From a virus, in the IMG/VR virus record IMGVR_UViG_3300028581_000026, positions 1 to 64,000 of that record: 64,000 nucleotides of DNA; one strand, given 5' to 3'. Positions 1 through 7,810 of the stretch are shown here, piece after piece (position 1 is the stretch's first letter; each line of letters starts with the position of its first letter). The translations under genes were made by a program, and so were the position numbers. Under the pieces are notes generated by a model. The model did no database searches. It saw only the letters and a list, made by a program, of their open reading frames with translations, and was not told where the DNA came from.

Positions 1-360
1 TTGGATTTATATAATACCCAAATTAAAAGTTTGGGTAATTTGGAATCAGTTGGTGGGGATTTGTATTTAAGAAGTACCCCAATTAAAAGTTTGGGTAATT
101 TGGAATCAGTTGGGGGTGATTTGGATTTATATAGTTCCAAAATTAAAACTTTGGGTAATTTGGAATCAGTTGGGGGTAATTTGAATTTAGCTTATTCCCC
201 AATTGAAAGTTTGGGTAATTTGGAATCAGTTGGGGGTAATTTGAATTTAGATAGTTCCAAAATTAAAACTTTGGGTAATTTGGAATCAGTTGGGGGTAAT
301 TTGAATTTATATAATACCCAAATTGAAAGTTTGGGTAATTTGGAATCAGTTGGGGGCGAT
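1..360 (+). repeat. 60-bp tandem repeat array (six units) inside the LRR gene
   Basis: Each unit is 60 bp (20 codons). The stretch spelling LGNLESVGG is almost identical at DNA level in all copies, whereas the codons for the exposed turn differ. Such low synonymous divergence indicates recent unit duplication or gene conversion, with variation concentrated in the putative contact residues. Confidence 0.85.
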
Positions 361-450
361 TTGTATTTAAGAGATACTCCACTTTCTGATGCAACCACTG
401 AAGAAGAATTAAGAAGTAAAATAAATGTTGAAGGGGAGATATTACTATGA
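1..450 (+). CDS. Leucine-rich-repeat-like protein, 5' end outside window
   Basis: The frame is open from base 1, so the true start lies upstream; the TTG at 1 is probably internal. The visible 149 residues are about six copies of a 20-residue unit with core SLGNLESVGG followed by a strand like DLYLR or NLNLD and a variable Ser/Thr-Pro-Ile-Lys turn. This is a short LRR-type solenoid, presumably a binding surface. The last 20 residues leave the repeat and end acidic. The stop overlaps the start of a tagged peptide gene (ATGA). A similar unit (GNLDVSHTKISDIG) occurs in the protein at 27194-28540. The partner is unknown. Confidence 0.75.
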   Translation: MDLYNTQIKSLGNLESVGGDLYLRSTPIKSLGNLESVGGDLDLYSSKIKTLGNLESVGGNLNLAYSPIESLGNLESVGGNLNLDSSKIKTLGNLESVGGNLNLYNTQIESLGNLESVGGDLYLRDTPLSDATTEEELRSKINVEGEILL

Positions 451-530
451 AAATAATAATAACTGAATCACAACTTAGGTTGATTGTTGAGAATGAGGAA
501 AAGAATCTTTTGGATTTTACTGGACATTAA
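447..530 (+). CDS. 27-residue peptide made almost only of the tag motif
   Basis: ATG at 447 overlaps the TGA of the LRR gene, and TAA is at 528-530. The product starts MKIIITESQLRLIVE and runs 12 residues further. The start closely matches the beginning of the metalloprotease-like protein at 745-1392 (MKIIISEQQLKQLITE), including the [I/V]-x-E ending. It could be a free copy of the packaging tag, a remnant of a tagged gene, or a small scaffold-type peptide. The length is short, but the match and the coupled start argue that it is real. Confidence 0.55.
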   Translation: MKIIITESQLRLIVENEEKNLLDFTGH

Positions 531-540
531 AATAATAAGG

Positions 541-738
541 TTATTTAATATGTTTGAATACTTTTCTGATATTCTTTGGTAATGAATTTATTGGGATTAA
601 TTTGGCTTTAATTGTTTTAAGTTTTTGTTTAACAGCTTTTTGGGCTCTGTGATGACCATCAATTATGGTTAAGAACTTATTATCATCATTAACAAATATT
701 AGTATAGGATATTTCTTGGATTCTATATATTTGTTCAT
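541..738 (-). CDS. Short ParB/sulfiredoxin-like domain protein
   Basis: 65 residues. The motif IIDGHHRAQKA (about residues 26-36) matches the DGxHR signature of the ParB N-terminal/sulfiredoxin-like fold, which binds or hydrolyses nucleotides. The domain is smaller than usual and lacks any DNA-binding region. It is the last gene of a minus-strand run starting near 4.8 kb. Another DGRHR protein lies two genes upstream (1389-2354), so both may derive from one phage family. A truncated remnant is possible. Confidence 0.6.
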   Translation of the reverse strand: MNKYIESKKYPILIFVNDDNKFLTIIDGHHRAQKAVKQKLKTIKAKLIPINSLPKNIRKVFKHIK

Positions 739-744
739 TTAAGT

Positions 745-1392
745 TCATTTCCATTTTGCTTGAGGTAATAATTTTTTTCCGAATTCGATTAGTTTATCTT
801 TAACTTTGTTCATTTCTTTTTTTGATTTAAATCTGTCTTTTCTTTCGTCAGCCCATTCATCAATAACATCATCCATATACATTTTTCTTGTTTTGGCTTG
901 GGTATAAAAACCTTGGATATATGCTGGTAGTTCTCTTGGTGTTAATACTTCTTGTGCAAATGAGTTATACGCCTTATTTCTAACATCTTTTTCCGGATTT
1001 TCGGTTTGGGATATGTGTTCGATTTCGTGTCTGATTGTATCTTTTAATTCCGCCAATAATTTATTTATTTGATTACCTTTAAATAGTTTTGGGTTAATAT
1101 CAATTGTAAAATCAATAATATTAAGGTAATTTTCATCATCAAATTCATAACCACCACTGATATCAAATGCTATTTCTGAATCAGTTTTAGTTAGATGTAA
1201 TTCAACGGTAAATACTTCTTCATCAAATGATTCGTGAATATACTCATTTTCCCAGTCAATTTCTTCATCATCACTTTTGAGGAAGGATTTAATTTCTTTC
1301 ATTAAGTCCATACTGATTTCTCTTGTGACTTGACTATATCTTCCCTCAGTGATGAGTTGTTTAAGTTGTTGTTCTGATATTATTATTTTCAT
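745..1392 (-). CDS. Tagged zincin-like metalloprotease
   Basis: 215 residues. The N-terminus MKIIISEQQLKQLITE is one of the recurrent tags, with ITE then Gly as a possible prohead-protease site. The zinc signature HEIEH is at residues 122-126 and a downstream RELPAY segment near 152-157 could give the third ligand, as in many phage zincins. The substrate is unknown; an injected protease or a self-processing virion protein are both possible. Its start overlaps the stop of 1389-2354 (ATGA coupling). Metal-protease fold: likely. Activity: inferred. Confidence 0.65.
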   Translation of the reverse strand: MKIIISEQQLKQLITEGRYSQVTREISMDLMKEIKSFLKSDDEEIDWENEYIHESFDEEVFTVELHLTKTDSEIAFDISGGYEFDDENYLNIIDFTIDINPKLFKGNQINKLLAELKDTIRHEIEHISQTENPEKDVRNKAYNSFAQEVLTPRELPAYIQGFYTQAKTRKMYMDDVIDEWADERKDRFKSKKEMNKVKDKLIEFGKKLLPQAKWK

Positions 1393-2354
1393 TTTAAGTT
1401 TGATTCTAAGTAGTTAATATCTTCTTCATTTGGATTTTGTATTTCAAATGGGAATTCTTCTAATCCTAGATTAAATGCTGCCAATAGTCGGTGTCTTCCA
1501 TCTGAAATTCCAATTTTTGGTTCTTTGTTTTTAACTTTTTGTCCACTATCATCATATCCCCAATTTTCAACATATAATGCGGTTGGTTGATATGCTTCAA
1601 CATCTGTATTTTTAAGATATTCCATTGCTTTCTCCAGTCTATTTCCAATTCTTACACCTTGATTTCTGATATCAAAACTTGAACCCATATCTTTACCGAC
1701 TCTTTCTAATACTTTTTGTGGTGAAAGATAAATAACTTCTGAGTTGTTACTTCTTTTTACAATTGTTTTTGAACCCCAGTCAATATTGAATTTCTTTGAT
1801 GTTTTGGTTGTTTTATTTGAGGTGATGTCGTTGTAAGTATTTTCTAGTAATTGGTTAATGTATTTAATTAATTCAAACATTGAATTATTATCTTTGTATA
1901 TTAATTGATAATAATTGTTAATATTTGATTTAAGAGTTTCTTTATCTGAGGTTGATGTATTTTTAATTTCATTTATAGATTTTTCAATTTGGTAATATAA
2001 CTTAACCATATAATTGAAATAATCATAGAACTTATTGATTCCTGTTCTATCTATATCCTCTTCCTTTACTATAATTCGTTTAAGCCTAGATTCATTGAGT
2101 AACCCAAGTGTTGATTCACAATACTTTGCATTAATGAATATTTGTCTAAATAATACATCTAAACCTTTTAAAAATTCTTCAATAAAACTTAATATATTTT
2201 GTTTATTATTTTTGGGACTTTCATTGAATATGGTTTTTAATTTGTTCATTGCATCATCTATATGTTTATGATTTGCAATTAGATAGTGTAACTCTTTATC
2301 CAATTTGGTTGTTTCTTCCCTCAATATTCTTCTTATTGTTTGTTTTAGGCTCAT
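1389..2354 (-). CDS. Tagged protein with C-terminal ParB-like DGRHR motif
   Basis: 321 residues. It begins MSLKQTIRRILREE, the commonest tag variant here. The middle (about 40-190) is helical and Lys/Asn-rich with no recognised domain. The C-terminal third carries an ALYVEN segment and then GISDGRHRLLAAF, the ParB/Srx-type nucleotide-binding signature. The start overlaps the stop of the zinc-ribbon gene upstream. A head-packaged ParB-like nuclease or CTPase-like module is an inference. Confidence 0.65.
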   Translation of the reverse strand: MSLKQTIRRILREETTKLDKELHYLIANHKHIDDAMNKLKTIFNESPKNNKQNILSFIEEFLKGLDVLFRQIFINAKYCESTLGLLNESRLKRIIVKEEDIDRTGINKFYDYFNYMVKLYYQIEKSINEIKNTSTSDKETLKSNINNYYQLIYKDNNSMFELIKYINQLLENTYNDITSNKTTKTSKKFNIDWGSKTIVKRSNNSEVIYLSPQKVLERVGKDMGSSFDIRNQGVRIGNRLEKAMEYLKNTDVEAYQPTALYVENWGYDDSGQKVKNKEPKIGISDGRHRLLAAFNLGLEEFPFEIQNPNEEDINYLESNLK

Positions 2355-2611
2355 TATTTTGTTTTTTTAACACAATTAGGGTATCTTTTTCCGAACATTG
2401 TTTTCATTCCTTTTTGGGTATAACCTTTCCAACATTTTTCGGTTAATTCTGTTTTTGAATTATCGTGACCACACTTATGACATAAATATGGGTCATCCCC
2501 ACCATCAGATAATTTCCAAGAATGATTACATTGACCACAGATTACTTTTTCATCTTCTGTGACTAAGTTCATCATTTCTTGAATTCTTTGTATTTGTTCT
2601 TGTAGGTTCAT
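2354..2611 (-). CDS. Small zinc-ribbon protein with tag-like N-terminus
   Basis: 85 residues. The helix MNLQEQIQRIQEMMNLVTE ends in V-T-E. A zinc ribbon follows (CGQCNHSW at about 26-33, CHKCGHDN at about 43-50), then a Lys-rich tail with CWKGYTQKGMK and YPNCVKK. The ribbon plus a Cys-Trp-x-Gly-Tyr/PNCV tail also occurs in virion-associated proteins of marine T4-like phages, which supports a structural or packaged role. It is coupled to 1389-2354. Confidence 0.6.
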   Translation of the reverse strand: MNLQEQIQRIQEMMNLVTEDEKVICGQCNHSWKLSDGGDDPYLCHKCGHDNSKTELTEKCWKGYTQKGMKTMFGKRYPNCVKKTK

Positions 2612-2615
2612 AATT

Positions 2616-3686
2616 TTAAAAATCCATTACATCAAAGTGAATTAATTCACCATCTTTTATTCCCATATTACCGCCGTGTAAATCTGCGGTTGGGACAACA
2701 TTATCTTCCAATTTTAATAAAAGTTCTTCATATTTTTCAATATAATCAACAATTTCACTATAATCTAAGTCATATGGTTCTAGTTCATCTTTTGGTCTAG
2801 GATTTGACAATCTTTCAGATACTATATCTATTATTTCATCTCTTTCATCATCATCACCATTGAATAAGTCCCAAAAAGTACTATCTGAATATCTAGCTTC
2901 TTCATAAAATAATACGGTATATACGGTTTCATCTTTTTCTGATAATAATTCAACTTCATCCATTAAGATTGCATACACTTTTGATTTTGGGTAATATTTT
3001 ACATCATAGTAATGGATAACACCAGGAACAGTTCCTCCCAATTTTTTTTGTATATTTATTACTTTTTTGATTCCTCTAATTTCATCATCATTATTTGTTA
3101 GTTTGAGGATTTTGTCATCATCAACCATAAATGCCATTCCGAAATGACCTTCACCGGCATATTTAATTTTATTTATATTGAAATCATTTTTGAGGATTTT
3201 TATTGTTTCACCTAGGTTATCACCAATACTTTGATGTATCTTTCCAACACCTCTTGGTTCATTTGATTTTACATATTTGTCAAAATCTTTTTGTAGTTTT
3301 TCAGGATTGGATAAGTCACCATAATCGGTAAAATCTTCAGATAGATTTTTGGCTTGATAAACCCATTTGATATATTTGGGGTCATTTTTTATTCTATCTC
3401 CATATATCATTTTTAATAATTCTGGTGTGTTTGGTATTATCCAAGTATCGGTGTCAAAATTTATTAATCTATCGTGAAAAGAATCAATCTCTGTGAAGTA
3501 TTTCTTAAATGGATTATATTTTTGGTATAATTCTTCTTTGGTTATTTCCAATGTGTCAAGCATGTTATCCAACCCCATTGAATGTATTAAGGACATTAGT
3601 CCCATTGTTTCAATAAGTTTTTCCATTTTGGACTTTGGGGTTTTTTCAGATTCTTCCCTCAGTATTCTTCTAATTAAGTTTCTCAT
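2616..3686 (-). CDS. Tagged protein kinase-like protein
   Basis: 356 residues starting MRNLIRRILREE. After a helical region shared with 4342-4812 (KMEKLIETMGL), a compact kinase-like domain follows: Gly-rich loop AGEGHFGMAF (177-186), Lys195 in ILKLT, hinge ILMDEVELL (240-248), catalytic-loop-like TADLHGGN with Asp335 and Asn340, and metal-binding-type FDVMDF at the very C-terminus. The lobe past the DFG-equivalent is missing, as in minimal atypical or phage kinases. By analogy with T7 kinase and T4 Alt it may modify host proteins, possibly on injection if the tag targets it to the head. Confidence 0.7.
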   Translation of the reverse strand: MRNLIRRILREESEKTPKSKMEKLIETMGLMSLIHSMGLDNMLDTLEITKEELYQKYNPFKKYFTEIDSFHDRLINFDTDTWIIPNTPELLKMIYGDRIKNDPKYIKWVYQAKNLSEDFTDYGDLSNPEKLQKDFDKYVKSNEPRGVGKIHQSIGDNLGETIKILKNDFNINKIKYAGEGHFGMAFMVDDDKILKLTNNDDEIRGIKKVINIQKKLGGTVPGVIHYYDVKYYPKSKVYAILMDEVELLSEKDETVYTVLFYEEARYSDSTFWDLFNGDDDERDEIIDIVSERLSNPRPKDELEPYDLDYSEIVDYIEKYEELLLKLEDNVVPTADLHGGNMGIKDGELIHFDVMDF

Positions 3687-3700
3687 TTTATTATATTTAA

Positions 3701-4345
3701 CTAAAACAAATCTTCTATTTTGTCCATATGTTTTTTGACTATTGGTAAATCCACTATATCTGAATATTCCATACCCTTTCTTTTCATCTGTTGTATTTGT
3801 TTATGTAATGTTTTCATCATATTTCTTATTGAGTGCCCCATAGACGGATAATTCAAAATAATGTCACTTAATTGGTAATGTTGTTTTGGAAGATTCAACT
3901 CGTTCCCTAATTTTTTAACCCATTCCATTCCATAATTATGAGCATCTATTTCCATTTCCCAATAAAGTTTATATAGTTCTTCAAAATCTTCAATTTCACC
4001 TGACATTGGGTTTTTTTGTTTTAATTTACCCATTTGTATTTCGTGTTGTATTTCGTGGAATAATATATAAATAAATTCGGATATTGTATTAAAACTTGTT
4101 GGTGAACAAATTATTATAAAGTTTTTTGTTCTCACTCCCTTAAATCCTGTCTCACAATTGTTTAATACTTTGATATTAAAACCTTCTTCATTTATATAGT
4201 TTTTTATCTTTTCAAAAACATCTTCAATTTTATCTTCATAACTTTTTGGTGTTATTGATTTAAAATGTTTTAGTATAGTATCAAAATTACTAGTCTTAGA
4301 TAAATCTTCCCTCAGTATTCTTCTAATTGTTTCTTTTAGTTTCAT
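3701..4345 (-). CDS. Tagged zincin-like metalloprotease, second copy
   Basis: 214 residues beginning MKLKETIRRILRED. FHEIQHEIQ places an HExxH motif at 97-101, and EMEIDAH (about 131-136) supplies the usual downstream E/D-x-x-A-H. The sequence is otherwise unlike the zincin at 745-1392. It ends with TAG; reading through would add only a few residues before TGA. The start overlaps the stop of 4342-4812 and the gene lies directly upstream of the kinase gene, so metalloprotease and kinase are co-transcribed. Confidence 0.65.
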   Translation of the reverse strand: MKLKETIRRILREDLSKTSNFDTILKHFKSITPKSYEDKIEDVFEKIKNYINEEGFNIKVLNNCETGFKGVRTKNFIIICSPTSFNTISEFIYILFHEIQHEIQMGKLKQKNPMSGEIEDFEELYKLYWEMEIDAHNYGMEWVKKLGNELNLPKQHYQLSDIILNYPSMGHSIRNMMKTLHKQIQQMKRKGMEYSDIVDLPIVKKHMDKIEDLF

Positions 4346-4812
4346 TCTAAATTATGAGTTATTTGGAATTCAACACCTTTTGGTATCATTGGTTTAAGGT
4401 AGGAAAAAACAATTATACTACTAATTTCATTTTGGACTTCCCACCACCAGTATTGTTGCCATAAATCAGAGTCCCATAAATCAAATTCTCCATCATCTAA
4501 AATTACAGAACCATCTAATATTTTAACATATATATCCCAAATATCATCAGTATAAACAATGTCTTTAATAACAAAATTAAAATCATATGGCCCTACTTCA
4601 CTTTTATTTAATTTTTTTGTTGAAACTTCTTTGTCAAGGATGAAGTCTTTAAATAAATCAATTGCTGTGGTATCTAATATATCCAAAATATTATCCAAAC
4701 CAACTGATTTAACTGTGGATATAATCCCAAGTTTTTCAATAAGTTTTTCCATCTTAGATTTTGGGACATTCTCGTTTTCTTCCCTCAGTATTTTTCTAAT
4801 TAAGTTTCGCAT
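4342..4812 (-). CDS. Tagged protein, N-terminal paralogue of the kinase
   Basis: The start at 4812 was chosen because MRNLIRKILREE matches the other tags; an upstream ATG at 4827 would add five hydrophobic residues. Residues 1-55 (tag, Lys-Ser-Lys-Met-Glu-Lys linker, then a helix with SVGLDNILDILD) closely match the kinase N-terminus, but the remaining 100 residues are acidic and aromatic (LWQQYWWWEV) with no kinase motifs. This suggests domain shuffling behind a common N-terminal cassette. First gene of the run that ends at 541. Confidence 0.6.
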   Translation of the reverse strand: MRNLIRKILREENENVPKSKMEKLIEKLGIISTVKSVGLDNILDILDTTAIDLFKDFILDKEVSTKKLNKSEVGPYDFNFVIKDIVYTDDIWDIYVKILDGSVILDDGEFDLWDSDLWQQYWWWEVQNEISSIIVFSYLKPMIPKGVEFQITHNLE

Positions 4813-4832
4813 AAATATAAATATCATAAATA

Positions 4833-4867
4833 ATTAAAGGTGATAAGTTAAACCTATCACCTTTAAT
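4833..4867 (-). terminator. Hairpin terminator
   Basis: Perfect 13-bp inverted repeat ATTAAAGGTGATA / TATCACCTTTAAT with a 9-nt loop. It separates the gene at 4883-5083 from the tagged run beginning at 4812. AT at both ends allows U-tract function in either direction. Confidence 0.65.
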
Positions 4868-4882
4868 TATTAATCCCCACTA

Positions 4883-5083
4883 TTATTCTTCTAAATAAAC
4901 TCTAATCTTAGTGAACTTATTACATTCATCAAATACCCATTCAATGTCTTTGATTTTGAAATCCATTATACCTGATTTTACAAATGGGAATACAAATGTT
5001 TCACCTTTTCTTGGTGCCTATGGTAAATATACCTTGATATCATTGATATCGTGTATTAAAAAAATTACTTGTGTTAATATCAT
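4883..5083 (-). CDS. Small protein interrupted by an in-frame TAG
   Basis: A frame opening with ATG at 5083 encodes 21 residues ending VYLP, then TAG at 5018-5020, then 44 more coherent residues starting APRKGETFVF and ending with TAA at 4883-4885. Composition and frame continue smoothly through the stop, and an ordinary phage protein of 66 residues results if TAG is read, for example as Gln. Function unknown. Either a nonsense allele or a recoded codon; compare 8413 and 11611. Confidence 0.5.
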
Positions 5084-5084
5084 A

Positions 5085-5507
5085 TTATAATTTTATCCAG
5101 TCTGTTGTGTATTCATTTCTTATGTTATATAATCCTGGTTCAAATGTTTGTGTCACTAGTACTATCTGAAGGACTATTTCGAGTTCTCTGTGAATCTTTT
5201 CAGCTCTTTGACTATCTTCCTTGTCCCACCCCAATATTTCCGCTATATCGGATTCTACTGAGGTATTACCATAAGGTCGTTTGGGATCAATCATTGGCGC
5301 TCCATATTCTGACGCTCTCCACATAATGTGAGAATGTTTAAGTAACTTTAGATGTTCTTCTGTAACTTCAAATATTTTTCCTTTGATATCATTTAGATTC
5401 TCGGCTTGTTTTAATAGTTCATCCAAGTCTTTCCATTCTATTTCACATTGGTGGGGGTTTCCGTAATTGTTTTCCAATTGTGATTTCAACCATTTTAATG
5501 AATTCAT
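5085..5507 (-). CDS. Conserved phage protein of unknown function
   Basis: 140 residues, soluble. Notable motifs are an IEWKDLDELL helix and, about residues 60-95, MWRASEYGAPMIDPKRPYGN followed by SVESDIAEILGW. That central block is memorable from many tailed-phage hypothetical proteins, but I cannot attach a function. It ends two bases before the start of 4883-5083. Confidence 0.7.
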   Translation of the reverse strand: MNSLKWLKSQLENNYGNPHQCEIEWKDLDELLKQAENLNDIKGKIFEVTEEHLKLLKHSHIMWRASEYGAPMIDPKRPYGNTSVESDIAEILGWDKEDSQRAEKIHRELEIVLQIVLVTQTFEPGLYNIRNEYTTDWIKL

Positions 5508-5517
5508 ATTTTTTATA

Positions 5518-5724
5518 TTATTTTAATCCTTTATTTAAAATATTTTGTAATGTATCAGCACATTTTGTAAATCCCCTTTCAAACTCATTTTGATTTTGTT
5601 CCTTTTCCAGTTCGAGGGCTTCATTATATTTGGTTTGTAATAGAGAATCATCAGGATATTCAATGAAACCTAAATCGCAAAGGTCTTTAAAGAATTGTTC
5701 TACCGCTGTCTGTTTATTTAACAT
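5518..5724 (-). CDS. Small acidic-helical phage protein
   Basis: 68 residues. The N-terminal KQTAVEQFFKDL and the following Glu/Gln-rich helix resemble the short TAVEW-type proteins common in phages of Bacteroidota. Function unknown. Its start overlaps the end of 5714-6121 by 11 bp, implying translational coupling. Confidence 0.65.
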   Translation of the reverse strand: MLNKQTAVEQFFKDLCDLGFIEYPDDSLLQTKYNEALELEKEQNQNEFERGFTKCADTLQNILNKGLK

Positions 5725-6121
5725 TTTCTTTTAACATTTTTATAAGTTCATTTAAACAATTTAATTCAGCTTCTTCTGGTGTTTCAAAATAATCATCAGT
5801 GATGATATCTTTGAATCCCTCCCAAATCACATATGTGAATATATTTTTACCATTATCATAACCACCCTCAACTAGTCCAATAAGATTATATTTCTCACGG
5901 ATAAATTTGAATGCTTGTGAGAATGTTGGTAATCCAATGTTCTCAACTGGTTTACCATCAATTTTGGCATCCCATTCTTCTTGAATGTTTGTAATTGGGC
6001 TTCTGCCCTCTGAGTAACAATACCTAACATCTTCGTCAGGTATATTATACCAAGCCCAACAAGGTTCGTTGAATCCAAGTTGTTTAAGTTCTAGGGCTTG
6101 AGTGTAGGGTATGAATTCCAT
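5714..6121 (-). CDS. Conserved phage accessory protein, paralogue A
   Basis: 135 residues with the architecture Tyr-x-Gln-Ala-Leu-Glu-Leu-Lys at the N-terminus, FNEPCWAWY, then PTFSQAFKFIREKY in the middle and an EEAELNCLNELIKML helix at the end. The next gene (6124-6567) has the same order of motifs, so the two are tandem paralogues. The family is common in gut and aquatic Bacteroidota phages, with no established function. TAA stop; the start is two bases from the neighbouring stop. Confidence 0.7.
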   Translation of the reverse strand: MEFIPYTQALELKQLGFNEPCWAWYNIPDEDVRYCYSEGRSPITNIQEEWDAKIDGKPVENIGLPTFSQAFKFIREKYNLIGLVEGGYDNGKNIFTYVIWEGFKDIITDDYFETPEEAELNCLNELIKMLKENVK

Positions 6122-6123
6122 TG

Positions 6124-6567
6124 TTATTTATTTTTTGTTAATTCAATTAATTTATCAAGGCAAGCAAGTTCTGCTTCTTCGTAGGTTTTGAATTTTCTAG
6201 TTTCATCATCTATTGAATAATCAACAAGAGGCTTGTAATTACCTTTTTCATCTAAATCAGTTCCAATGATGGCAATTGCATAATCCCAGTCAATTCCTGT
6301 TTTATCATCAATAAAATCAGTAATAGAATTTCTTAACTCATACTTCTCCCTAAACCATCTAAATGCTTGTGAGAATGTTGGTGCTAGTATTGTCACCTCT
6401 GTCTGTTTAGCATATTGACCAAATTCAAAAACAAGTTCCGTTTCTTCTGACTGAGGATTTAACATAGGATATGATTCCTTGTAATAATATCTACCAAGAC
6501 AAGGTTCATCAAAACCTAGTTCTTTCAACTGGAGTGCGATTCCATAAGGGACAAATTCTTTTTTCAT
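6124..6567 (-). CDS. Conserved phage accessory protein, paralogue B
   Basis: 147 residues. FVPYGIALQLKELGFDEPC opens the protein, APTFSQAFRWFREKYEL lies near residue 80-96 and EEAELACLDKLIELTK closes it. It matches paralogue A (5714-6121) motif for motif, with a longer central insertion. Biochemical role unknown. Confidence 0.7.
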   Translation of the reverse strand: MKKEFVPYGIALQLKELGFDEPCLGRYYYKESYPMLNPQSEETELVFEFGQYAKQTEVTILAPTFSQAFRWFREKYELRNSITDFIDDKTGIDWDYAIAIIGTDLDEKGNYKPLVDYSIDDETRKFKTYEEAELACLDKLIELTKNK

Positions 6568-6573
6568 TGTTAT

Positions 6574-6948
6574 TTATTTTTTGATTTTAAAATATTCTTC
6601 GTCTGACAATGTTCTAAACCAAGGAATGTCGGTTCTTAGTTCCCCAACCTTACCAGTAATTTCACAAATTGTAAAACTTTCTTTTTCGGCTTTATGAATT
6701 CGGTTGAATACTTCATTTGATCCATCATTGATATAGATTCTGATTCCTCCGAATTTTTCTTTAACTTGACATACTTCTTTATTCCAACCTAGATTAATAA
6801 GGTCGGTGATAAGGTCTTTGATAAGAGGAAACCAACCTGAATCAACTTCAAAGAAATATGAATCTGTAATTGGTGGTTGGTCATTATACATACCATTTTT
6901 AAGTCCCCCAATTGACTGGAGGAATTCATCCATTTCTTCTTTGTTCAT
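6574..6948 (-). CDS. Conserved protein with VKEKFGG motif
   Basis: 124 residues. QVKEKFGGIRIYIN (about 70-83) and ICEITGKVGELR followed by WFRTLSDEE (about 95-118) form a recognisable but uncharacterised family in Bacteroidota and their phages. One Cys pair is visible, too few for a zinc site. Its 5' end overlaps the 3' end of 6926-7318. Confidence 0.7.
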   Translation of the reverse strand: MNKEEMDEFLQSIGGLKNGMYNDQPPITDSYFFEVDSGWFPLIKDLITDLINLGWNKEVCQVKEKFGGIRIYINDGSNEVFNRIHKAEKESFTICEITGKVGELRTDIPWFRTLSDEEYFKIKK

Positions 6949-7318
6949 ATGAGGAAAAATATTTATCGGTATAGTGTTTTATAAAATTATCTTGATTGTT
7001 TGTTTGGGTGGTTAATTTAGAACCAAAGAATATGCTATTATCATCAATTATTAATAGATGATTATCTCTGATGGATTCAAAATCCAAATCTAATAATTGA
7101 AATTGATTAACACGATTTTCAAATGATTCTATCCAAATGTTGATTCTATTCAAATCAACATTTGGAAATAGGTATTTTAATCTTGTTAATGTTTTTGGAT
7201 AAATGAATTTTAGTTCTTTATTCAATAGAATAAGAAGTCCAATATTCACTCGTTCATCCAATATGGCTGAAGGTCTGAATTTCAATACACTATATTCAAT
7301 GTGGTTGTTCATAATCAA
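6926..7318 (-). CDS. DUF3037-like protein
   Basis: 130 residues. YSVLKFRPSAILDERVNIGL at the N-terminus fits the DUF3037 signature (a Y-S/T-x-x-x-Y/F-R/x-P opening with E-R-V/I-N-I-G). Members occur in bacteria and phages and are uncharacterised. Start is ATG at 7318; the internal ATG two codons later is an alternative. Confidence 0.65.
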   Translation of the reverse strand: MIMNNHIEYSVLKFRPSAILDERVNIGLLILLNKELKFIYPKTLTRLKYLFPNVDLNRINIWIESFENRVNQFQLLDLDFESIRDNHLLIIDDNSIFFGSKLTTQTNNQDNFIKHYTDKYFSSYEQRRNG

Positions 7319-7574
7319 TAATATCTTTTATAAGGTTTAACATTGTTTCATTCTCCATATAACCATCAAATGGTTCTCCGTGATTATCTATGGATAGAAT
7401 ATTTTCACCACTAACAGCGTCAAATACTTTGGTTGTTGGTTCTTTACTGACATAGACATTGAAATTACCCCATCTGTATCTAATATAGAACATTCTTCCA
7501 TCCTCAAAAGTTCCCTGCCATTGAGATGGACATACATCACAGGTTTTAATTAATTCTTTTATTTTTGGTTTCAT
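7296..7574 (-). CDS. Conserved phage protein with CPSQWxG motif
   Basis: 92 residues. DVCPSQWQGTFEDGRMFYIR with RYRWGNFNVYV following is the hallmark of a short family widespread in phages and some bacteria. It is predicted to be a small all-beta protein; function unknown. The start overlaps the stop of 7571-7810 (ATGA). Confidence 0.7.
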   Translation of the reverse strand: MKPKIKELIKTCDVCPSQWQGTFEDGRMFYIRYRWGNFNVYVSKEPTTKVFDAVSGENILSIDNHGEPFDGYMENETMLNLIKDIIDYEQPH

Positions 7575-7810
7575 ACTATGTTAAAATTATATCCCTCAGT
7601 TCCATTATATGTTATAAACTCAACTTCCATACCAATAAATGGTTTAATAGATTGTCTTTTAACAATTCCACTACCACCAATAGATGTCACATCAATTAAA
7701 ACTTTTGGAAATCCACTTTCATCAGTTCCTCTTATTGGTAAGATAAAATTTTTACCATCAGGAGTTTCAACAGATCCATCACTTTTTATAATTCCCTTTA
7801 GTGTCACCAA
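7571..7810 (-). CDS. Small beta-rich hypothetical protein
   Basis: 79 residues, mostly alternating hydrophobic strands (LKGIIKSDGSVETPDGKNF, then a C-terminal GMEVEFITYNGTEGYNFNIV-like strand pair). It resembles a small OB/SH3-like barrel, but that is only an impression. Start overlaps 7804-8178. Confidence 0.6.
   Translation of the reverse strand: MVTLKGIIKSDGSVETPDGKNFILPIRGTDESGFPKVLIDVTSIGGSGIVKRQSIKPFIGMEVEFITYNGTEGYNFNIV

Noticed and set aside
1-360. Array of 60-bp direct repeats as a CRISPR
   Set aside because: The repeats are contiguous, in frame and code for LRR units; there are no spacers and no Cas genes.
192-398. Minus-strand ORF through the LRR repeat
   Set aside because: It is the complement of the repeat array; its protein is just the repeated antisense of LGNLESVGG.
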